Position numbers and translations under genes: made by a program. Positions 7,024-13,795 of a stretch of DNA of 25,705 nt are shown piece by piece; the first letter of the stretch is position 1; each line of letters begins with the position of its first letter. The notes beneath the pieces were generated by a model. That model searched no databases and was not told the origin of the DNA. It saw nothing but the letters and a program-made list of their open reading frames with translations. Source of the DNA: Acidimicrobiia bacterium (lineage in GTDB: Bacteria; Actinomycetota; Acidimicrobiia; IMCC26256; PALSA-555); NCBI GenBank assembly GCA_022865365.1, contig JALHSW010000361.1, positions 1 through 25,705 on the forward strand, in the 5' to 3' direction.

Positions 7024-7124
7024 TGTCGCCGCTGGGAGGGCGGGAAGCAGGCTAGAAACCGCGGTGTTACCTTCCCGAGAGGGCGCGGGATCACGCCCGA
7101 GGGAGTACGGCCGAGGGAGGCCAG
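7024..7124. promoter_or_regulatory. Divergent promoter region between cca and the nfeD-SPFH operon
   Basis: This 101-bp gap separates two divergently transcribed units, so it must hold promoters in both directions unless they lie inside the genes. The AT-richer patch around 7050-7070 (CTAGAAACC and GTGTTACC) is the best candidate. A strong ribosome-binding site, GGAGG at 7116-7120, precedes the nfeD GTG. No exact -10/-35 pair is convincing. Confidence 0.4.
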
Positions 7125-7628
7125 GTGGACGCCGGAGACTGGGTCTGGATCTGGCTCGGTGTCGCCGTGGCGTTCGCCATCCTCGAGCTCGTCACACCCT
7201 TCTTCTTCTTCATGATCTCGTTCGCGGTCGGAGCGGCCCTGGCTGCGCTCGCCGCGCTGCTCGACACGGGGCTGGGCGCCCAGTGGGCGCTCTTCCTGGT
7301 GGGCAGCGGAGTCGCGCTCGCGGTCCTCGTCCCGGTCGGGCGCCGCCTCGCGCACGCGGAGCCCGAAGGCGACGAGACGCCCGAGGGCGCCGCCCGCTGG
7401 GTCGGCCGTGTGGCCATCGTCCTCGAGGCGATCCCCGCGGGTCCGCATGCGACCGGACTCGTCCGGCTCGAGCGCGGCAAGTGGCGCGCGGAGACCGACG
7501 GTGAGGCCGGCATCCCCGTCGACGCCGAGGTCGAGGTGATCGCGGTCCGCGGCACCCGCCTCGTCGTCGCGCCCCCAGACCCGAGGCAGCCGGACCCGAT
7601 GCAGCCGGACCCGAGGAGGGATCCATGA
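7125..7628 (+). CDS. NfeD-like membrane protein
   Basis: NfeD proteins are membrane partners of SPFH (stomatin/flotillin-like) proteins and are nearly always encoded beside them. The 167-residue product has two to three hydrophobic helices in residues 6-70 (WIWLGVAVAFAILELVTPFF and following segments) and a C-terminal OB-fold-like domain (about 88-145: WVGRVAIVLEAI, GLVRLERGKWRAETDGE, GIPVDAEVEVIAVRGTRLVV), the classic short NfeD layout without the serine-protease part. GTG 7125 has GGAGG 4 nt upstream. The tail is a short Pro/Asp repeat (PDPRQPDPMQPDPRRDP) encoded by a 15-bp tandem repeat. It overlaps the SPFH gene by ATGA (7625-7628). Confidence 0.9.
   Translation: MDAGDWVWIWLGVAVAFAILELVTPFFFFMISFAVGAALAALAALLDTGLGAQWALFLVGSGVALAVLVPVGRRLAHAEPEGDETPEGAARWVGRVAIVLEAIPAGPHATGLVRLERGKWRAETDGEAGIPVDAEVEVIAVRGTRLVVAPPDPRQPDPMQPDPRRDP
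7578..7616 (+). repeat. 15-bp tandem repeat at the nfeD 3' end
   Basis: Units start at 7578, 7593 and 7608 (the last is partial). The first two differ at two bases and encode DPRQP and DPMQP. The partial third unit runs into GAGGAGGG (7613-7620), which serves as the ribosome-binding site of the SPFH gene, so the duplication lies right at a translation signal. Confidence 0.8.
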
Positions 7629-8614
7629 TCGCGATCATCGTGCTGGCAGCGGTTGCGCTGCTGCTGTTCGTAGCGGCGCTCAAGTCCTTCCGGATCGTCC
7701 GTCCCTACCAGCGGGGGCTGATCGAGCGGCTCGGCAAGTACCACGCGACCGCCAACCCGGGGCTCCGCATCATCATGCCCCTGGTCGACCGGCTCATCCT
7801 CGTCGACATGCGCGAGCAGGTGGTCGAGGTCCCGGCGCAGGAGGTCATCACCTCGGACAACGTCGTCGTCACCGTCTATGCCGTCGTGTACCACGAGACC
7901 ACGGACGCGCAGCGCAGGATCTACAACATCGCCAACTTCGAGCTCGCGGTCAGCAAGCTCGCCCAGACGAACCTGCGCAACCTGATCGGCGATCTCGACC
8001 TCGACGACGCGCTCACCTCGAGCGTGAAGATCAACACGCACCTGCGCGACATCCTCGACGACGCCACCGACAGCTGGGGGGCGCGGGTGGTGCGCGTCGA
8101 GATCCAGCGCATCGACCCTCCACCCGACGTCGTGGCCTCGATGCACCATCAGATGCAGTCGGAACGCACTCGCCGTGCCGTCGTCACCGAGGCGCTCGGG
8201 GTCCGCGAGGCCGCCGTCACCCGGGCCGAGGGCGAGAAGCAAGCCGCGATCCTTTCCGCGGAGGGGAGGGCGCAGGCGATGGAGCGCGTGGCCGATGCCG
8301 AGAGGTACCGCCAGCTCACCGTGGCCGAGGGTGAGGCACAGGCGATCCGCTCGGTGTTCGGCGCGATCCACGACGGCAACCCGACGCACGATGTCCTGGC
8401 GCTCAAGTACCTCGAGGCCCTGACGCGCGTCGCCGACGGTCACGCCACGAAGATCTTCCTCCCGACCGAGATGGCGGGTCTGTTCGGGGCGGTCGGCGGG
8501 CTGGCCGAGCTGCTGCGCGCCGATGCGCCCGACGGCGAGCGCTCGAGCGGCGACGGGCGCATCGACGGGCACATCGACGGCCCCGACGCGACGAGCGCAG
8601 CCGGCGCCTCGTAA
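7625..8614 (+). CDS. SPFH domain (stomatin/prohibitin-like, slipin-type) membrane protein
   Basis: SPFH proteins form large membrane-associated oligomers that organise membrane microdomains or guard membrane proteases. The 329-residue product begins with one transmembrane helix (about residues 2-20), followed by the slipin signature RIVRPYQRGLIERLGKYH, NPGLRIIMPLVDRL, the SPFH core (MREQVVEVPAQEVITSDNV, VYHETTDAQRRIYNIANF) and GARVVRVEIQRIDPPPDV. A long coiled-coil follows, with the alanine/glutamate-rich REAAVTRAEGEKQAAILSAE segment. The last 30 residues are an Asp/Gly/Ser tail with the short repeat DGRIDGHIDGP. It overlaps nfeD and shares its promoter; the pair converges with the PilT-like gene, and no terminator is obvious in the 27-bp gap. 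Confidence 0.92.
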   Translation: MIAIIVLAAVALLLFVAALKSFRIVRPYQRGLIERLGKYHATANPGLRIIMPLVDRLILVDMREQVVEVPAQEVITSDNVVVTVYAVVYHETTDAQRRIYNIANFELAVSKLAQTNLRNLIGDLDLDDALTSSVKINTHLRDILDDATDSWGARVVRVEIQRIDPPPDVVASMHHQMQSERTRRAVVTEALGVREAAVTRAEGEKQAAILSAEGRAQAMERVADAERYRQLTVAEGEAQAIRSVFGAIHDGNPTHDVLALKYLEALTRVADGHATKIFLPTEMAGLFGAVGGLAELLRADAPDGERSSGDGRIDGHIDGPDATSAAGAS

Positions 8615-8641
8615 CCGCGCGGGCTCCCCGATCGCGACCGC

Positions 8642-9802
8642 CTACCCCACCGAGACCGGAGGTCCCTCGGGCCACGGTTGGGCCGGCATCGGTTCGGCCG
8701 GCATCGGTTGGGCCGGCATCGGTTGGGCGGCGCGCTCGCGATCGGCCTCGTCGATCATCACCGAGAGGCCCGGTTCGTAGGTCGCGCTCGCGAGTGCGTC
8801 CTCACGGGTTACGAGACCGCGGCCGTAGAGGTTGGCGAGACCCTGGTCGAACGTCTGCATGCCCCAGAACTCGCCGGCGGCGATGAGCGGGTCGAGGCGC
8901 GTCGCTCCGTCGGAGTCACCGACGGCTTCGGTGACCGGTCCGTTGGCGATGAGCACCTCGAGGGCAGGGACCCGCCCGCGGCCCCCGGCGCGCGGCACCA
9001 ACCGCTGGCAGAGGACGCCGCGCAGCGTCCGCGCGACCAGGGCACGCACGGGCGCGCGCTGCGCCGGCGAGAAGCGCTCGATCAGGCGGGTGACCGCGTC
9101 CGCCGCGCCGACCGCCTGCGTCGCCGCGAGCACGAGCCGCCCCCCGTCCGCGATCTCCAACGCCGCGAGCACGGTGTCCGCGTCGGGCAGGTCCGCCACG
9201 ACGACGACGTCGGGGTCCTGGTGCGCGGCGCCGATCAACGCGCTGAGGAAGCCGGTCGTGTCGGTCCCGACCTCGCGTTGGTCCACGACCGAGCGCTTGT
9301 CGGCATGGAGCACCTCGATGGGCTGCTCGATCGTGACGACGTGGGCGGGACGGTGCTCGTTGACGTGATCGACCATCGCGGCCAGCGTCGACGTGCGCCC
9401 CGAGCCGGCGAGACCGGTGACGAGCACCAGACCCGACGGCGCCGCGGCCAGCTCGGCCGCCACCGGGGGACGGCCGAGCGCGTCGAGCGTCGGGACGCCC
9501 GGCACGACGCGGCGCAGCACCAGTCCGATCCACCCCCGCTGGCGGAAGGCGCTCACGCGGAAGCGACCAAGTCCCTGCACGGCGTGCACCCCGTCGACCT
9601 CGGCGCCACCGTCGAGGCGGATCGCGGCATGGCCCAGGAGGTGCCGGACCGCCTGCTCGGTATCGGCGGGTTCGACAACATCGAGCGGCGCCTCGCGCAG
9701 CGCGCCGTCGACCCGCAGCCGTGGGCGTACTCCGACCTTGACGTGGACGTCGGACGCCCGCTGCTCCACGGCGAGTCGCAGCAGCTGGTCGAGATCGAGC
9801 AT
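8642..9802 (-). CDS. PilT/GspE-like ATPase with substituted active-site motifs (probable pseudo-ATPase)
   Basis: The fold and layout match PilT, the hexameric motor that retracts type IV pili. The 386-residue product starts MLDLDQLLRLAVEQRASDVH, with N-terminal PAS-like domain features (LRVDG, GRFRVSAFRQRGWIGLVLR), then a RecA-like domain and a PilT-like C-terminal part (ALEVLIANGPVTEAV, GMQTFDQGLANLYGRGLVT). The Walker A reads GLAGSGRTST (130-139), with Arg136 replacing the catalytic lysine. The Asp box is TIEQPIE instead of TIEDPIE, the Walker B end is VADLPD instead of VGEMRD, and the His box LHT is TQA. Nucleotide hydrolysis is therefore doubtful. The tail is a MPAQP/MPAEP repeat. No other pilus genes are in view. 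It lies 85 bp downstream of the deacetylase gene, possibly on one transcript. Confidence 0.85.
   Translation of the reverse strand: MLDLDQLLRLAVEQRASDVHVKVGVRPRLRVDGALREAPLDVVEPADTEQAVRHLLGHAAIRLDGGAEVDGVHAVQGLGRFRVSAFRQRGWIGLVLRRVVPGVPTLDALGRPPVAAELAAAPSGLVLVTGLAGSGRTSTLAAMVDHVNEHRPAHVVTIEQPIEVLHADKRSVVDQREVGTDTTGFLSALIGAAHQDPDVVVVADLPDADTVLAALEIADGGRLVLAATQAVGAADAVTRLIERFSPAQRAPVRALVARTLRGVLCQRLVPRAGGRGRVPALEVLIANGPVTEAVGDSDGATRLDPLIAAGEFWGMQTFDQGLANLYGRGLVTREDALASATYEPGLSVMIDEADRERAAQPMPAQPMPAEPMPAQPWPEGPPVSVG
8676..8735 (-). repeat. 15-bp tandem repeat at the 3' end of the PilT-like gene
   Basis: Units begin at 8676, 8691 and 8706, with a diverged fourth at 8721. The plus-strand unit is GGTTGGGCCGGCATC with one substitution in the second copy. 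In the coding (minus) frame they give the pentapeptides MPAQP, MPAEP and MPAQP, placed after the last folded segment of the protein. Confidence 0.85.
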
Positions 9803-9856
9803 CCCTCACGTATCGGCCCCGAACACCGGGCGCTTGACCGCTCGGGGTGCGCCCCC

Positions 9857-9871
9857 CTCCCCCGGGGGGAG
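9857..9871 (-). terminator. GC hairpin after the deacetylase gene
   Basis: CTCCCC (9857-9862) can pair with GGGGAG (9866-9871) around a 3-nt loop, 17 bp past the deacetylase stop. There is no T tract and the stem is only 6 bp, so it could pause or end transcription before the PilT-like gene, or do nothing. Confidence 0.3.
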
Positions 9872-9887
9872 TGCTGCAGCAGGCCGA

Positions 9888-10907
9888 TCAGCGCTCGTAG
9901 GGCGCTTCGGACCAACGGAGGCGCGCCGCGTCGACCACGTGCTCCCCGGGGCCCTTCGAGGTCTGGGGCTCTGCCGGGTCGCCGGGCTCGCCGAGGAGCA
10001 CGGGCAGGGTCGCGGCGACGCAGTCGCGGAGCGCGTCGAGGTCATAGCCGCCTTCGAGGAAGACGACGACACGTCCTGGCGCCGGGGCCAGCGCCGCGGA
10101 CCGGGCGGCGAGGGCGGCATAGTCGCCGCTCGAGAGCGCGAGCCCGGTGAGCGGATCGGCTCGGTGGGCATCGAAACCGGCCGAGATCAGCACCCAGCCG
10201 GGCGCGAACCGCTCGACGAGCGGGTCGATGACCTCATCGAACGCCCTGAGGTAGACGTCGCCCGTCGCGCCGGCCGGGAGCGGGAAGTTGCAGGTGGCGC
10301 CGCCGGCGTCGGGCCCGCCGGTCTGGTCGAGCCGGCCCGTCCCCGGGTAGAGCGGCCACTCGTGCAGCGAGACGTAGAGCACGTTCGGGTCGTTCCAGAA
10401 GATGTCCTGGGTGCCGTTGCCGTGGTGGGCGTCGTAGTCCACGACGACGACACGCTCGCCCCGCGCGACGAGCGCGGCCGCCGTCACCGCGACGTTGTTG
10501 AGGAGGCAGAAGCCCATCGGCACTCGTCCGGTCGCGTGATGACCCGGGGGTCGGATGCCGAGGAACGCCGCGTCGGCCTCGCCCCGGCCCAGCGCGTCGA
10601 TCGCCGCCAACCCGGCACCGGCGGCGCGTTGGGCCACCACCCAGGATTCGGCCGACATCACGGTGTCCGGGTCGAGCGCTCCGCCACCGCGCGCCGCGAC
10701 CTGGGCCAGACGGTCGACGAGCGCGGGATCATGCACCCGGATCAGCTCGTCGCGAGTCGCGTCGCGGGCGGGCAGCTGGTGGAACGCGTCGCTGACGCCG
10801 GCGCGGCGCATCCCGTCGGCGACCGCCCCGAGCCGTGCGACGCGTTCGGGATGGCCCGGCCCGGGATCATGAGCCTCGTAGCTCTCTGTCCCCGCCACGA
10901 GCAGCAC
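9888..10907 (-). CDS. Histone-deacetylase-fold amidohydrolase (AcuC/acetylpolyamine deacetylase type)
   Basis: Bacterial members of this zinc-hydrolase family remove acyl groups from proteins or polyamines. The 339-residue product has every expected active-site element: IRPPGHHA with the His dyad at 123-124, GFCLLNNVAVTA, VDYDAHHGNGTQDIFW with zinc ligands Asp159 and His161, ISAGFDAHRADPL with zinc ligand Asp246, and LEGGYDLDAL with the catalytic Tyr288. The N-terminus (LLVAGTESYEAHDPG, GHPERVARL) matches the family start, so I chose GTG 10905-10907 even though no clear ribosome-binding site is visible; the longer frame to 11276 lies opposite the GNAT gene and is not homologous. It is divergent from a GNAT acyltransferase gene, 75 bp away. 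The substrate cannot be read from the sequence. Confidence 0.92.
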   Translation of the reverse strand: MLLVAGTESYEAHDPGPGHPERVARLGAVADGMRRAGVSDAFHQLPARDATRDELIRVHDPALVDRLAQVAARGGGALDPDTVMSAESWVVAQRAAGAGLAAIDALGRGEADAAFLGIRPPGHHATGRVPMGFCLLNNVAVTAAALVARGERVVVVDYDAHHGNGTQDIFWNDPNVLYVSLHEWPLYPGTGRLDQTGGPDAGGATCNFPLPAGATGDVYLRAFDEVIDPLVERFAPGWVLISAGFDAHRADPLTGLALSSGDYAALAARSAALAPAPGRVVVFLEGGYDLDALRDCVAATLPVLLGEPGDPAEPQTSKGPGEHVVDAARLRWSEAPYER

Positions 10908-10968
10908 GCCCCGGAGGGTACCGCCGGGCCCCGGTGCGGGCGCCCAGGCCGCACGAGGCCTCGGCGGG

Positions 10969-10974
10969 TACGCT
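10969..10974 (+). promoter_or_regulatory. Candidate -10 element (TACGCT) for the GNAT-murJ transcription unit
   Basis: TACGCT ends 8 bp before the GTG at 10983, so a transcript starting about 7 nt downstream would be leaderless or nearly so. This agrees with the lack of a ribosome-binding site. No convincing -35 hexamer is seen, so this is a suggestion based on position. Confidence 0.4.
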
Positions 10975-10982
10975 CGATCGCC

Positions 10983-11762
10983 GTGGCCGAGCGCATGACC
11001 GGGGGCCGACCCGCGCACCCCGCGAACGCGCCGGCGTTGCCCCAACAGTCCTTCGGGTGGGCGCGCGCGGCCCCGTGGCGCGGCCACGCCGACATCGCCC
11101 ATCTCGTGCTCGGCGAACGCGTCCCTTCCGACCCGTCGGTCATCGATTCCTGCCTGAACGCGCTGCGTCGCTCCGGCTACACGACCGTCGTGACGACCGC
11201 GATGCCCCCCGGCGATGCCCTGCCGTTCGTCGATGCCGGATTCGAGATGCGCGAACGGCTCCATCTGCTCGAGCACGACCTGGTCACGCTCCCCCGGGCA
11301 CGTCCGAACCCGCCACGACTACGCCGCGCGTGGCGAACCGACCGAGCGCCGGTGCTCGCGCTCGACCACCTCGCGTTCGATGAGTTCTGGCGGCTCGAGG
11401 ACCTCGGCCTTCGCGAGGCGCTCCAGGCAACCCCGGCCGTCCGCTTCCGGGTCGGCGTACCGGCCCGACCTCCCGCCGGCAACGCTCCCGACCGCGAGCG
11501 ATTCGAGGCCGCGGCCTACGCCATCACCGGGCGTGCCGGGCGCCAGGGATACCTCCAACGCATCGCCGTGCACCCCGACGACCGTCGCCAGGGTTGGGGC
11601 CAGGCACTCGTGCTCGACGCCCTGCGGTGGCTCCGCCGTCACGACGTTCGTCGCGCCCTGGTGAACACCCAGTGGAAGAACACGGGCGCGATGGCGCTGT
11701 ACGAATCGTGCGGCTTCCACCGGCTCCCGGTCGGGCTCTGCGTCCTCGACCGGAACCTGTGA
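10983..11762 (+). CDS. GNAT family N-acetyltransferase
   Basis: GNAT enzymes move an acetyl group from acetyl-CoA to an amine on a small molecule or protein. The product is 259 residues from GTG 10983 (255 from the in-frame ATG at 10995). The C-terminal half holds the acetyl-CoA-binding region YLQRIAVHPDDRRQGWGQAL, with the R/Q-x-x-G-x-G/A pattern, and the closing motif NTGAMALYESCGFHRLP. The N-terminal half (about 20-110) looks like a degenerate second GNAT-like domain (VIDSCLNALRRSGYTTVVT, PFVDAGFEMRERLHLLEHDL). It occupies the place of mutT4 in M. tuberculosis and overlaps the next gene by GTGA (11759-11762), so it leads the murJ-containing run. Substrate unknown. Confidence 0.85.
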   Translation: MAERMTGGRPAHPANAPALPQQSFGWARAAPWRGHADIAHLVLGERVPSDPSVIDSCLNALRRSGYTTVVTTAMPPGDALPFVDAGFEMRERLHLLEHDLVTLPRARPNPPRLRRAWRTDRAPVLALDHLAFDEFWRLEDLGLREALQATPAVRFRVGVPARPPAGNAPDRERFEAAAYAITGRAGRQGYLQRIAVHPDDRRQGWGQALVLDALRWLRRHDVRRALVNTQWKNTGAMALYESCGFHRLPVGLCVLDRNL

Positions 11763-13795
11763 GACGCGCTGCGGCGCTCGCGGCGGTGTTGGTCGCGCTC
11801 ACCACGCCGACGGCTCGATCGGCGGTCGCTGCGGTTCCCGAGGCCGCGGCAGAGCCCGCGATCACCCTCGCCGCGCAGGACGCGTGGGACGCGGCCGGCA
11901 CCGAGCTGCACCTCCAGCTCAACGTCCCGGTGGCGCTTGCCGTCCCCGACGCGTCGATCAGCCTCGTCGCGTACCAACCGGTCGCGTCGCGGGCCGCGTT
12001 CGACCGCGTCACCGCAGGTACTGCCCCGGGCTCGGTGCTCGATCAGGTCGTGATCCCGTTGAGCTCCCTCTCGACCGACGCGGCGGGGACGCGCACGCTG
12101 ACCGTAGGACTCGAGCCGGCAGGAGGGGCCCGGGACCCGGCTCGCCTGTCGCTGCGCAAGGCCGGGGTCTACCCCGTGACGGTCGACCTGCGCGACGCCG
12201 ATGAGCGCAGCCTCTCGAGCTTCACCACGATGGCCGTCGTCGCCGCCGCCGGTCCCGACGGCAGCGCGCTGCCGCTCCCCGCACGACTCGGGGTCGCGTG
12301 GGTCTGGCCGCTCATGACGGGGCCCTCGACGCTTCCCGACGGGTCCAAGGATCCCGCGGTCACCGCCGAGCTCCGTCCGGGCGGTCGTCTCGGTCGCCAG
12401 GCCGCTGCGCTCACTCGCGCCGGCGACGTTCCGCTCACCCTGACCCCGGGTCCCGAGACGCTCGAGGCCTGGGTGAACCAGGGCCACGACAATGCCGCGA
12501 TCGGGCGCGGCGCTGCCGCGGTGCTCGACGTGGCGGGTCGCGCGCAGGTCGTGTCGGGCACGTATGTGCCCACCGATCTCCCGTCGCTGCTCGCCGCCGG
12601 TTTGACCAATGCGGTCGACGGGCAGCTCGTGCGGGGCGATGAGACGCTCGGTCGACTCCTCGGGACCCGCACCGATCCACGTACCGCACTCGCGCGTCCG
12701 ATCGACGGGGCATCGCTCGCTCGTCTGCGCGCCGGTGGTGTCGACCGACTGATCGTCGACGACTCGAGCATCGCGGCGGCGAGCGCACGCACCACCCTGA
12801 CCCGACCGTTCCTGCTCCAGCCGCCGCCCGCGCTCGTCACCAGCGGTCCGGTCACCGCGGTCGCGAACGACACGGGCATCGCGCAGCTCCTCGGGGGTGA
12901 CGGGGCGCCCGCGCTGCGTGCGCAGCTCGCGCTCGCCGCACTGTCGGTCGTGGCCGAGGCGCAGCCCGACGCGGTGCGGGCCACCGTGGTCGCCAACCCG
13001 GCGGACCTCGACGCTCCGGCGTCGTTGCTCGACGCGGTGCTCACCGGACTCCGCGGCCATCCCTGGCTCCAACCGCAGACGGTCGACGACGTGTTCGAGA
13101 ACGTCCCGCCCGAGTCGACCCGGAATGCGGTCAGGCGGGAGCTCGCCCCCTACCCGCCGCCCGCGCCACCCATCGGCGCAGTCGAGTACGGCGCCGCGCA
13201 GGAGCGCCTGACCGCCTTCCGCTCGCTCGCCGGGGTCGACAACCCGATCGCGCTGGCCGGCGACCGGTCGCTGCTTCTCTCCGAGTCGGCGACGTTCACC
13301 GGTCCCGAGGGCCAGCTGCGGGCCGAGGCAACGATCGGGAGCATCGCCGTCAGCATCGATCGGTTCCTTGCCCGGGTCCACGTGCCCCGTCCGAGCACCA
13401 TCACGCTCACCTCGCGATCGGGCGAGATCCCGCTCACGTTCCGGAACGACACCGGCCAACGCATCAAGGTGGTGATCGAGCTCGCCAGCCCCAAGCTGGC
13501 CTTCCCGCAGGGCTCGAGCCGCCTGGTCACCCTGGACCCCAAGAGCACCACCGTGCGGTTCGCGGTCGAGTCCCGGACCTCCGGGACCTTCCCGCTGCGG
13601 CTCAGCGTGCGTTCGCCCGATGGCGCACTCCCCGTCGCCGACACGCAGTTCCGTGTCCGGTCGACCGCCGTGAGCGCGGTCGGCCTCGTCCTCATGGGCG
13701 GCGCCGCAGTGTTCCTCGCGCTCTGGTGGGCGATCCACATCCGACGATCGCGCCGGGCGCGCCGGGCGCGCCGCGCAGAGGTCGCGGTCGCGTGA
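11759..13795 (+). CDS. DUF6049 family secreted, C-terminally anchored protein (Rv3909-like)
   Basis: This family sits directly upstream of murJ in actinobacteria and its function is not established. The 678-residue product has an N-terminal signal sequence (VRRAAALAAVLVALTTPTA, cleavage likely near residue 25), a large extracytoplasmic region, a C-terminal transmembrane helix (VSAVGLVLMGGAAVFLALWW) and a basic cytoplasmic end (HIRRSRRARRARRAEVAVA). A beta-sandwich-like stretch near the C-terminus (PSTITLTSRSGEIPLTFRND, then KVVIELASPKL, FPLRLSVRSPDG) resembles the family's membrane-proximal domain. The start GTG 11759 overlaps the GNAT stop and the end overlaps murJ by GTGA, so translation is coupled. 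The position suggests a role beside lipid II export, but that is inference. Confidence 0.85.
   Translation: MRRAAALAAVLVALTTPTARSAVAAVPEAAAEPAITLAAQDAWDAAGTELHLQLNVPVALAVPDASISLVAYQPVASRAAFDRVTAGTAPGSVLDQVVIPLSSLSTDAAGTRTLTVGLEPAGGARDPARLSLRKAGVYPVTVDLRDADERSLSSFTTMAVVAAAGPDGSALPLPARLGVAWVWPLMTGPSTLPDGSKDPAVTAELRPGGRLGRQAAALTRAGDVPLTLTPGPETLEAWVNQGHDNAAIGRGAAAVLDVAGRAQVVSGTYVPTDLPSLLAAGLTNAVDGQLVRGDETLGRLLGTRTDPRTALARPIDGASLARLRAGGVDRLIVDDSSIAAASARTTLTRPFLLQPPPALVTSGPVTAVANDTGIAQLLGGDGAPALRAQLALAALSVVAEAQPDAVRATVVANPADLDAPASLLDAVLTGLRGHPWLQPQTVDDVFENVPPESTRNAVRRELAPYPPPAPPIGAVEYGAAQERLTAFRSLAGVDNPIALAGDRSLLLSESATFTGPEGQLRAEATIGSIAVSIDRFLARVHVPRPSTITLTSRSGEIPLTFRNDTGQRIKVVIELASPKLAFPQGSSRLVTLDPKSTTVRFAVESRTSGTFPLRLSVRSPDGALPVADTQFRVRSTAVSAVGLVLMGGAAVFLALWWAIHIRRSRRARRARRAEVAVA

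Noticed and set aside
9393..10982. Plus-strand upstream extension of the GNAT frame over the deacetylase gene
   Set aside because: The minus strand encodes a deacetylase with complete catalytic residues; the plus-strand extension has no recognisable domain, and a candidate promoter lies just before GTG 10983.
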